Below are positions 22,119-29,283 of a DNA stretch of 36,273 nt, in pieces; positions within the stretch are counted from its first letter, which is position 1, and each line of letters opens with the position of its first letter. The stretch lies in assembly GCA_016212885.1 (NCBI GenBank), contig JACRDO010000156.1:1-36273 (forward strand). The letters run 5' to 3'. This DNA is from Elusimicrobiota bacterium (GTDB lineage: Bacteria; Elusimicrobiota; Elusimicrobia; UBA1565). The notes under the pieces were generated by a model that was given only the letters and a program-made list of their open reading frames with translations, was not told the origin of the DNA and ran no database searches. The position numbers were made by a program, and so were the translations under genes.

Positions 22119-22127
22119 TGGTATGAT
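22119..22127 (+). promoter_or_regulatory. Extended -10 promoter of the M48 protease gene
   Basis: TGG followed by TATGAT (22122-22127), without a clear -35 element, lies 20 bases before the ATG. The expected short leader contains GGAGGAAG. Confidence 0.45.
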
Positions 22128-22147
22128 GCTTTGAGCGGAGGAAGACC

Positions 22148-23290
22148 ATGGAAACCAAAACCGATGTCGCCGGCTGGCTGGAATCCCTCAGGATCCACCC
22201 TGGGATAAAGTCCTCGGATTATGAGTACGACGCGGACCGCAAAGCCCTGGAGGCTTTCAAGGCGGTTCCGGGAGCGGACTGGCTCTGCGGGAAGTTCCTC
22301 GAGGTGATCCTGGAGCTGAACCTGGCCGAGATGCTCGGGGGCGCGGTCCGCGTTTCGGCCAAGCAATTCCCGGAGATCGACCGCCTGCGCCTGAAGTGCG
22401 CCGAGATCCTCTGCATGGAGCCTCCGCCGGTCTTCGTGTTCGAGGGCATCGGCATCAACGCGTTCACGGTCGGGCCGGACCCCGAGCGCTCCTCCGTGTT
22501 CATCACCCGCGCGGCTGCGGACATCGCCCAGGAACGGGAGCTCACCTTCATACTCGGCCACGAGATGGGACACATCAAATCCCAGCACTCGCTCTACCTC
22601 ACCGTGGCCTCGTTCCTGGCAGGGACCGGGATATGGGCCCTTCGAAAGATGGAGGTCCCCGGCGCCGCGTACATCCGCATCCTTCTCGGCCTGCCCGCCC
22701 AGCTCGCGCTCAACGCATGGGCTCGGCGCGCGGAGATCACGAGCGACCGGGCCGGGGTCCTCTGCTGCCAGGACTTAGACCTCGCGCGCAAGGCCCTCCT
22801 GCTGCTGGCCTGCGGCTCCAGGAAGCTCGTGGACCGCATCGACCTCGAGGAGTTCCACCGTCAGAACGAGGACCTGTCCCAGTCCTTCGCGAAGTGGGGC
22901 GAGGTGTTCAAGACCCATCCCAACCTTCCCAAGCGCGTGCGGGCCCTGGAGCTCTTCTCCGAGAGCCATTTCTACCGCCGGATCCTTCTGGGCGACTCGA
23001 GCTTCCCGGCCCGGTCCCAGTCGGACATGGACGCTTCCGTCTACAAGCTCCTGGGTGATACCGAGCCTGCTGCCGTGAAGATCAGGGAGCTGCAGGACGC
23101 GGGGAAAGCCGTCGCCAAGTCGATCGCGGAGATGGGGGAGCCGATCCTCAAGCGCGGGAAGACGGAGCTGGGCAAGGGCCTGGGCGCGCTTTCCAGGGGA
23201 TTGCTGGCGGTTTCGGAACACCTGGACCACGCTCCGGGAAAGACGAAGGCCCGGGCCAAGAAGTCCGCCAAGCGCTCGAAAGCCAAATAG
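22148..23290 (+). CDS. M48-family zinc metallopeptidase
   Basis: This 380-residue protein has the zinc motif HEMGH at 138-142 (FILGHEMGHIKSQHS), with the third ligand E196 in RRAEITSDRAG, typical of M48. Two hydrophobic stretches (LTVASFLAGTGIWAL and RILLGLPAQLALNAW) follow the active helix. There is no N-terminal signal or membrane anchor, so it may be cytoplasmic or membrane-associated. The C-terminal 100 residues are basic and Lys/Ala-rich, ending in KKSAKRSKAK. GGAGGAAG shortly before the ATG supports the start. The next gene begins on the base after its stop. A role in envelope protein quality control is possible from the family. Confidence 0.9.
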   Translation: METKTDVAGWLESLRIHPGIKSSDYEYDADRKALEAFKAVPGADWLCGKFLEVILELNLAEMLGGAVRVSAKQFPEIDRLRLKCAEILCMEPPPVFVFEGIGINAFTVGPDPERSSVFITRAAADIAQERELTFILGHEMGHIKSQHSLYLTVASFLAGTGIWALRKMEVPGAAYIRILLGLPAQLALNAWARRAEITSDRAGVLCCQDLDLARKALLLLACGSRKLVDRIDLEEFHRQNEDLSQSFAKWGEVFKTHPNLPKRVRALELFSESHFYRRILLGDSSFPARSQSDMDASVYKLLGDTEPAAVKIRELQDAGKAVAKSIAEMGEPILKRGKTELGKGLGALSRGLLAVSEHLDHAPGKTKARAKKSAKRSKAK

Positions 23291-24205
23291 GTGGGGATCG
23301 AAAGGAACGACATCGAGAGCGTCCCCTGCAATCTCTGCGGCTCAGGGGAATCGGAGGTCCTCTTCCAGTCAGCTGACCGCCTGCCGGGCGGCGCGCCCGG
23401 CCATTACGCGGCCACCACGGACAAGTTCGGGGCATACGGGACCATCCGCCGCTGCCTGCGCTGCGGCTTGGCATACACGAGCCCCCGCCTGAAGCCCGGG
23501 GAGATCCTCGAAGAATACCAGGAAACCCAGGACCAGGACTATCTCCGGGAGTGCGACGCGCGCAGCATGAACGCCTATCTCTCCCTGGCCGTCATCCGGC
23601 GCTACGCAGCTGGCGGCCGCCTTCTGGACGTGGGATGCGCCACGGGGTTCTTCCTCAACGCGGCGCGGGTGAGCTACGAGGTGATTGGGGTGGAGCCTTC
23701 TTGCTGGGCGCGGGAGTTCGCCGAGAAGCAGCTCCACGTGCCCGTCGCGGTCGGGACCCTTGAGGAAGCGTGCTTCCCTGATGGCCGCTTCGACGTGGTG
23801 ACCCTCATCGACGTCCTGGAGCACCTCCCAGACCCCATGAGTACGATGCGCGAGGTCTTCCGCGTCACCAAGCCCGGTGGCATCGTCTACGTCATGACGC
23901 CGGACATCGACAGCCTCTCGGCCCGCTTCTTGCGGAGCCGCTGGTGGGGGCTGAGGCCCGCCCACCTCACCTATTTCTCAAGAAAGACCCTCGCGGCCCT
24001 GCTGGAGAAGTGCGGCTACGAGATTCTCTACGCTCGCTCCTACGGCCGCATCTTCACCTGGCAGTACTGGCTCAGCCGGCTTTCGAATTATCCGGCCTTC
24101 CTGCGGCGCGCCGTCGGCTCCTTCATCGGCCGGCTGGGCATCGAGGACAAGTTCCTCTACCTCGATACCCGCGATTCGGTGCAGATGATGGCGCGAAAAA
24201 GGTAG
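23291..24205 (+). CDS. SAM-dependent methyltransferase with N-terminal zinc-binding module
   Basis: This 304-residue protein begins with GTG immediately after the protease stop. The N-terminus has two Cys pairs (CNLC 13-16 and CLRC 55-58) that likely bind zinc. A class I methyltransferase domain follows: RLLDVGCATGFFL (110-122), VIGVEPS, FDVVTLIDVLEHLPDP and the KPGGIVYVMTPD loop. This combination is common in cell-envelope and O-antigen sugar methyltransferases, and a GT-C-like membrane protein is encoded next door on the other strand. The acceptor cannot be named. There is no separate Shine-Dalgarno, so it is probably coupled to the protease gene. Confidence 0.88.
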   Translation: MGIERNDIESVPCNLCGSGESEVLFQSADRLPGGAPGHYAATTDKFGAYGTIRRCLRCGLAYTSPRLKPGEILEEYQETQDQDYLRECDARSMNAYLSLAVIRRYAAGGRLLDVGCATGFFLNAARVSYEVIGVEPSCWAREFAEKQLHVPVAVGTLEEACFPDGRFDVVTLIDVLEHLPDPMSTMREVFRVTKPGGIVYVMTPDIDSLSARFLRSRWWGLRPAHLTYFSRKTLAALLEKCGYEILYARSYGRIFTWQYWLSRLSNYPAFLRRAVGSFIGRLGIEDKFLYLDTRDSVQMMARKR

Positions 24206-24334
24206 CTGTGCGCCCTACTACTAAGCATCGCTTTTTGGCCGCGGCCGAAAGCCGCGCTGTGCTGCAGGGGACTTCTTCCAGCAGGGGCCGCCCATTCGGA
24301 AAGCCGCTCGCCTGATCTGGCGCTGAATCGGAGT

Positions 24335-25909
24335 TCATGGGTCGGGGGCAGATGCCGTACGCTTCTCAACGACGAGACGATCCTCTGGATATCGATAAGT
24401 AACTCGCCGCAATCCAGCAGGAACAGGAACGTCCCCGGCTTCGGCCACAGCCCCTTCGATGTCCCAGCGCCTCAGGGCGATCCGCAGGGCGGGATTGAAG
24501 ACCCAATGCTGATCGAACGCGGGCGCATTCCCAACTTGGGTCGGAGCCCCCGTCAAGACGAGCAAGGCAGGCCCTGCCGGGATCTCGGATGAATGCCGCC
24601 CGACGCCCTCCAACACCTTCTTTTCGACCGACCAAGCCTCCTTCCATTCCCACGAGTTGTGCCAGTTGGCGACCGTGAAAGCCGCGAAGAAAAACCCTAT
24701 AAAAACCAGCTGTATCGGACGGGCTTTTCGGAGAATCCCGTGCGCAGACGCCCGCGGCAGAAGGAACCAGGCCCACAGCATCGAGGCGGCGAATGCGGAC
24801 GCGACGTTCAGACGGTTCTGAACGTCGAAAACGTGCGGCACGTAACGATCTGCCGACAAGGCATAAGGGATGTTGCATGCGACGAGGAGGAGCAGCGCCC
24901 CTCCCGGCCACAGGGCGCTCTCTGAACCGCCCATCCTAGGCGCATACTCCGGGAATTCGGAGAGAAGGTATGCGACCACGAGAAGGCCCACCGCCGCCGC
25001 CGCGAGCCAGCCGAGCCAAGAGAAATGCTCGGCCGCACGCCGAGCGAACTCGCAGCAGAGATGCACCACCCCATTGAAACTGACCTCAAAGCCGCGGCCC
25101 AAAGTCTTGAAGAAGAAGCTCGTATCCCAAGCCAATCCTCGGGAGATCGTCGCCATCCATCTCTGGATCAAGACGTGATATCCTGCGAGCACCGCTGCAC
25201 AGGCCAGCGAAAGGACGCCGTCCCAAAACACCCGCCGCCGGGTCTCGCCGGCGCTCGCCCCGTGACGCATCTCCCAAGAACAGCGGAAGATCGGCATGGC
25301 CAGAGTCAGCGGTATGACCATCTCATAGGTCAGCGCGCCTAGTATCTGCAAAATGAGGCTGCAAGCCAGGAACACGCCTCTGCGGCGCTCCAGCCACAGG
25401 CCGTACGCGAGGAAGCCCGCCGACCAGAACACCATCGGTGGAGGCGGATTCAGCCAATGGTGCGTGGCTCCGTGATTGGGGAAGACGACGAACAGGCATG
25501 CCGTCAGGAACGGCAGGAACCTGCGCCCCGAAACCATCTCTAGCGCCCAGAACAGGAACCATGCCGTGAGGATCTCCAGTATTCTGAAAACGACCTGATA
25601 CTTCCAGAAGTCCATGCCTCCGATCCAATAGACGAACGGGTAATAGAGAAGCGCCATGGGCCGAAGATTCCAGGACATCCCCGTTGAGGCGATGCCGGCC
25701 TTCCGGAAAGCCTCCATCACTCCGGCAAGCGACTGGTCGGGAGAACGGACACAGGGTTGTATGATATGCCAATCATCCGCATAGAGACCCATGGAACTCG
25801 AATTGGGCCAGAACGACACGAGTTCCAGCAACGCCAGGACCAGCAGGGGCCCGATCTTTGTTAATATCAAAGGCTTCTGATGTCCCAACCAAGCCAGGGC
25901 CGTCTTCAT
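24335..25909 (-). CDS. Polytopic membrane protein, GT-C glycosyltransferase-like
   Basis: About 524 residues with roughly 11 membrane segments and a soluble C-terminal domain of about 110 residues. The loop after TM1 contains GLYADDWHI, an acidic pair where GT-C enzymes using lipid-linked sugars keep catalytic Asp, followed by a long loop and FVVFPNHGATHHWLN. This suggests a PMT/ArnT-like transferase or a membrane protein of polysaccharide assembly; similarity is by architecture only. The frame is open to a GTG at 25954, but a TAAAAT at 25931-25926 lies between it and the ATG at 25909, so the ATG is preferred. It converges with the methyltransferase; the 129 bases between them hold only a weak hairpin at 24236-24256. 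Confidence 0.7.
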   Translation of the reverse strand: MKTALAWLGHQKPLILTKIGPLLVLALLELVSFWPNSSSMGLYADDWHIIQPCVRSPDQSLAGVMEAFRKAGIASTGMSWNLRPMALLYYPFVYWIGGMDFWKYQVVFRILEILTAWFLFWALEMVSGRRFLPFLTACLFVVFPNHGATHHWLNPPPPMVFWSAGFLAYGLWLERRRGVFLACSLILQILGALTYEMVIPLTLAMPIFRCSWEMRHGASAGETRRRVFWDGVLSLACAAVLAGYHVLIQRWMATISRGLAWDTSFFFKTLGRGFEVSFNGVVHLCCEFARRAAEHFSWLGWLAAAAVGLLVVAYLLSEFPEYAPRMGGSESALWPGGALLLLVACNIPYALSADRYVPHVFDVQNRLNVASAFAASMLWAWFLLPRASAHGILRKARPIQLVFIGFFFAAFTVANWHNSWEWKEAWSVEKKVLEGVGRHSSEIPAGPALLVLTGAPTQVGNAPAFDQHWVFNPALRIALRRWDIEGAVAEAGDVPVPAGLRRVTYRYPEDRLVVEKRTASAPDP

Positions 25910-25958
25910 CGCGCTCGAATGCCGGATTTTATTAATTTGGATGGCGCGATTCACCCTC

Positions 25959-25987
25959 TTGCCGGAAAAAAATATCCGGGCTATACT
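25959..25987 (+). promoter_or_regulatory. Promoter of the OB-fold-like secreted protein, probably leaderless
   Basis: TTGCCG (25959-25964), a 17-base spacer and TATACT (25982-25987) are followed by exactly six bases and the ATG at 25994. The expected transcription start coincides with the A of the ATG; GAGG two bases before it is too close to serve as a Shine-Dalgarno. Confidence 0.6.
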
Positions 25988-25993
25988 GAGGAT

Positions 25994-26488
25994 ATGGCGG
26001 GATCGCGGTTCCTGGCGCTCTGCCTGCTCGCGCTTCTGGCCCTGCCAGCCGCCGCCCTCTCCAGCGAGCGGAGAACACCCTCGCCTTCCGAGGACGGCCT
26101 TCCCAAATCGGCCGCCGAGGAGGTCGTCACCGTCGCCGAGCTCCTCAAGAACAAGAAGGCCTACGACGGCCGCAACCTCTGCGTCTCAGGCAAGACCTCG
26201 ACGCTCTTCCAGAAGTATTCCCGCAAAGGGAACCACTATTACTCCGTGTGGGTCAGCGAGGGGAAATGGAAGATCAAGGTCTTCAGCTTCGGCTTCCCGA
26301 GCTTCAAGGAGGGAGACGTCATCGAGGCCTGCGGCCTCTTCCTGCGCGAGAAATGGGTCAGCGGCCGGGTCTTCTACGACGAGTTCTCCGCCCAAGTCAT
26401 ACTGACCGGGAGCGCCATGCGTTCGGGCCGAGTCGAAGTCTCCTCGGCCGGGGTCGTGGCCGTCGAGCCGCCCAAGCGGGGGAAGTAG
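25994..26488 (+). CDS. Secreted OB-fold-like hypothetical protein
   Basis: This 164-residue protein has a clear signal peptide (MAGSRFLALCLLALLALPAAA). Immediately after it, about 20 residues (SERRTPSPSEDGLPKSAAEE) are encoded by copy A of the dispersed repeat. The domain that follows has the strand order of a nucleic-acid-binding-type OB fold: VTVAELLKNKKAYDGRNLCV, YYSVWVSEGKWKIKVFSF and FKEGDVIEACGLFL. Similar small periplasmic OB domains bind diverse ligands. It stops three bases before the nitroreductase start codon, so the two are cotranscribed. Function unknown. Confidence 0.75.
   Translation: MAGSRFLALCLLALLALPAAALSSERRTPSPSEDGLPKSAAEEVVTVAELLKNKKAYDGRNLCVSGKTSTLFQKYSRKGNHYYSVWVSEGKWKIKVFSFGFPSFKEGDVIEACGLFLREKWVSGRVFYDEFSAQVILTGSAMRSGRVEVSSAGVVAVEPPKRGK
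26055..26116 (+). repeat. Dispersed 62-bp repeat, copy A (inside a secreted-protein gene)
   Basis: The copy matches B at 51/62 and C at 46/62 positions without gaps. Its first part is a short hairpin (TCTCC..GGAGA around GCGAG). It encodes the linker between the signal peptide and the domain of the 25994-26488 protein, read in the sense direction in a frame different from copy C. Confidence 0.75.
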
Positions 26489-26491
26489 GCC

Positions 26492-26992
26492 ATGGATGCG
26501 ATCGAGGCCCTGAAGAAGCGAAGGAGTGTCAGGGACTACGCGGACAGGCCGATAGCGAAGAAAGTCTTGGAGGAGATCATCGACTGCGCCCGGTTCGCTC
26601 CCACCGCGTGCAACGTCCAGCCGTGGGAGTTCGTGGTGGTGACCGAAAGGGAGGCCTTGGAGAAGATCGCGCGGCTCTGCAATTACGGCAAGTTCATCGC
26701 TGAGGCGGGCGCATGCGTCCTGGTGCTCTGCGAAGACACCAAGTACTATCTCGAGGACGGCGCCGCCGCGACCGAGAACATCCTGCTCGCGGCCGCGCAC
26801 TTCGGGATCGGCTCCTGCTGGGTGGCCGGAGACAAGAAGCCGTACTGCAAGGACATCCTCAAGCTCGCCGGAGCCCCGGCGAAGTACAAGCTGGTCAGCG
26901 TGCTGGCCTTGGGATACCCGAAGTCCGCCGGGGAATTCAGGCTGGCGGATAAGCGTCCGCTGAAGGAGCTGCTGCACTGGGAGAAGTTTTAG
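26492..26992 (+). CDS. Small nitroreductase-family flavoprotein
   Basis: This 166-residue protein has nitroreductase signatures: KKRRSVRDYADRPI at 8-21 (FMN phosphate Arg/Ser), FAPTACNVQPWEFVVVT, ATENILLAAAHFGIGSCWV and a final LALGYP. It is of the short single-domain type, which dimerises around FMN. Family members reduce nitroaromatics, quinones or carry out specialised flavin chemistry. GGAAGTAGG before the ATG is a plausible ribosome site. It follows the OB-fold-like gene by three bases and ends 46 bases before the convergent AsmA-like gene. The substrate is unknown. Confidence 0.9.
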   Translation: MDAIEALKKRRSVRDYADRPIAKKVLEEIIDCARFAPTACNVQPWEFVVVTEREALEKIARLCNYGKFIAEAGACVLVLCEDTKYYLEDGAAATENILLAAAHFGIGSCWVAGDKKPYCKDILKLAGAPAKYKLVSVLALGYPKSAGEFRLADKRPLKELLHWEKF

Positions 26993-27038
26993 AACCCCGC
27001 AAGACGGCCGGAGAAGAGATTGCCGTAGAATTTCACGA

Positions 27039-29234
27039 TCATCGCCGCGGGATCACCTTGCCCGTGTCCTCGACGGCCTTCTCCACTTGGGGCGGCGCGC
27101 TTGGAAGCGCCGTCCTCGCAGGCGCCTGCTGTTCTCCGCTCGCCGGAGAGGGCGGCTTGGGGATCGGGACAGGGACGGGTTCCACCGCGACTGATAGATC
27201 CGATAGGCTGCCCGCGGCCGTGAAAGAGGAGGCATTCGTCTCGAAGCGCAGGTTCAGCTCGTCATTGGGCAGGTCCGCAGTGCCGCTCGCCGAGACGCGC
27301 CCCGCGTCGGCCTCCAAGCGGCACTCGCGCACCGTCATGGTCCCGTTCTCCAGCGCGTAATCGCCCGTAATCCCGCGGAACGAGACTCTGTCGAACACCG
27401 GCAGCATGGGGACATTGGCGAGGCTCGCCGCTTTTTGGAGGGCCAGGATCGGAAGGAGGGCCATCTTGAGCAGCGCAGGGCCGCGCGCGAGCGGGCCCAG
27501 GTCATCAAACTTCCCCTCCCCGATCCGCAGCTTGAGGGTCCCGCTGAGGCGGCGCAGGTCCCCCAGCCCGCTCAAGTCCCATGAGATCTCGCTTGGGCCG
27601 GCCTGGAAATTCTGGTGCGAGACGCTGTCCGCGGCGAGGCGGCCGGAGGTCCTCATCGGCTTCTCGGGGGACGGGCCGTCCTCAGGAGCAAGCCGGGTCA
27701 GATCCAGGCGTGAAAGCCGGCCGTCCACGCGCAGTTCCGGCCCCACATGCAGCGCGGGCCCGCGCAAGCCCTTGCCGACAGCGTCCAGCTCGAAGTCGTC
27801 GTTGTCGAGCCTGCCCTTGAGCTTGGCGAGCACGGTTCCGGATTCCGTCCTCACGGAACCCTCGACCGAGCTGAGCGATCGGCCGGAAAGGATCATCGAG
27901 AGGGAGCTTACGCGCACCTCGCTCTGCAGGGCCGGCGAAGGGAACGCCCCGGCGGCGCGCAGGCGCAACTGGGCCCGGCCTTTCGGCTGGTAGACAGCCA
28001 GGGCTGGGACCAGGCGCGCCGCATCCTCGGCCTTGAAGTCGTTGGTCTCGGCCCGGAGATCCAGCCGGACCGCCTTTCCCGCGAAGGACGCGCTGCCCGC
28101 GGCCTTGATGTCCAGCGGCCCAAGCGCGAGGCGGGCTGAGGATATCGCGAGCGTCCCTCCCTTCCAACGGGCTTTCGCCTCGATCCTTGGCCGAGGGAGG
28201 GCCAGGTCCGGAGACGAGGCGAGGAAAGCCTTCAGCAGCTTGGCGGAGATCTCAGGAAGCTCAGCCCGGATGGAAAAAGAGATGTCAGGCTCCGGCTTGG
28301 GGCCGTCAAAACGGCGCAGCTTCCCGCCGGCCGACGCCTTCAGGCCCGCGCCCTCCAACCGGGCTTCGTCTATGAGCAGATCCTTGCCGCTTCTGCGCAG
28401 GCGCAGGCGCCCCTCCAAGGGTCCTAGAGGCAGCACGGAGAGCCCGGCCCCGAGCCAGAAGAACGATCTCGGCCTGGAAGGAGAGATATTCAAGCGGAGA
28501 TCGGCCTTGGGCGCAGCGAAGTCCTCGATGCGGCCTTCAGATGAAAGCGACGCTTTGCCGGCCTTGAGCTTGAAAGGCTCCGCGGTCAAAGCCATCCTCG
28601 CCGGGTCTCCTCCGCCCGGATCGAAGCGCCCTTTGAAATCCGCCTCTCCTTCGAATCGCTTCCAGCCGCTCCGAGCCGCGATGGAGAAGGCCGCTGAGAC
28701 CGGGAAGGGAGCCTCTCGGCCGATGCGGTCCGCCCGCAGGCTGAAATCATTCAGGTCCACCGTGAAGCCGGACCGTTCGTCGCGCAAGCGCAGGCTTCCG
28801 CGCTCGAAGCGCAGGCGGCCGACCGAGGGAGAGCCGCTTCGCGGAGATTTCGGCGCGTGTTCGCCGCCGTCGAGGTCTTTTCCCCGGACGATCTCGGCCT
28901 CCCAGCCGGAAACGATGACTTCCTGGATCTCGATCTTCTTCTTCAGCAGAGGCAGCCAACGGATGCGGAGCGCGACGCGGTCCGCCTTGAAAGCGGTCCC
29001 AGCCTTGAAATTCGGGAATTCTGAGATCTCCAGGCCCCGCAGCTCTGCTCCGCCCAGCGCAGCCGACACCGCGACCACCCTGACCTCGCGGCCGAGCCGC
29101 TCGGAGGCCAGCCGCAGGGCCGTGGACCGGATATTCTCGAGCGGGAGCAGGGCGCGCAGGAGGAGTCCGGCCGCGAACGGGGCCGCGAGCAGGACAGCGA
29201 GCGCGGCGGCGCTCCATCCAAGCCTGCGCTTCAT
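27039..29234 (-). CDS. AsmA-like envelope protein
   Basis: About 731 residues from ATG 29234, which has AGGAG nine bases upstream; ATG 29252 is an alternative. An N-terminal membrane anchor (AAALAVLLAAPFAAGLLL) is followed by LPLENIRSTALRLASERLGR, and then long repetitive beta sequence (GLEISEFPNF, ALRIRWLPLLKKKIEIQEV). The C-terminal region (GEGKFDDLGPL, TGDYALENGTMTVRECRLE, GTADLPNDELNLRFET) is the AsmA-type end. Such proteins bridge the periplasm and help lipid transport to the outer membrane. It starts 49 bases after the Omp85-type gene, like a TamA/TamB pair. The last 30 or so residues come from copy C of the dispersed repeat. Confidence 0.82.
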   Translation of the reverse strand: MKRRLGWSAAALAVLLAAPFAAGLLLRALLPLENIRSTALRLASERLGREVRVVAVSAALGGAELRGLEISEFPNFKAGTAFKADRVALRIRWLPLLKKKIEIQEVIVSGWEAEIVRGKDLDGGEHAPKSPRSGSPSVGRLRFERGSLRLRDERSGFTVDLNDFSLRADRIGREAPFPVSAAFSIAARSGWKRFEGEADFKGRFDPGGGDPARMALTAEPFKLKAGKASLSSEGRIEDFAAPKADLRLNISPSRPRSFFWLGAGLSVLPLGPLEGRLRLRRSGKDLLIDEARLEGAGLKASAGGKLRRFDGPKPEPDISFSIRAELPEISAKLLKAFLASSPDLALPRPRIEAKARWKGGTLAISSARLALGPLDIKAAGSASFAGKAVRLDLRAETNDFKAEDAARLVPALAVYQPKGRAQLRLRAAGAFPSPALQSEVRVSSLSMILSGRSLSSVEGSVRTESGTVLAKLKGRLDNDDFELDAVGKGLRGPALHVGPELRVDGRLSRLDLTRLAPEDGPSPEKPMRTSGRLAADSVSHQNFQAGPSEISWDLSGLGDLRRLSGTLKLRIGEGKFDDLGPLARGPALLKMALLPILALQKAASLANVPMLPVFDRVSFRGITGDYALENGTMTVRECRLEADAGRVSASGTADLPNDELNLRFETNASSFTAAGSLSDLSVAVEPVPVPIPKPPSPASGEQQAPARTALPSAPPQVEKAVEDTGKVIPRR
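27091..27152 (-). repeat. Dispersed 62-bp repeat, copy C (inside the AsmA-like C-terminus)
   Basis: Minus-strand copy with a perfect TCTCCG/CGGAGA hairpin around GCGAG. It matches copy A at 46 of 62 positions. The host frame reads it as PSPASGEQQAPARTALPSAP, one base out of register with copy A. Confidence 0.7.
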
Positions 29235-29283
29235 GCGGTCCCGCTCCTGCATCTTTCCGATGGATTCTACGATATTTCGCCTG

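Noticed and set aside
24236-24256. GC hairpin after the methyltransferase gene as intrinsic terminator
   Set aside because: The 6-bp stem is followed by no T-run on either strand, so it was not listed as a terminator.
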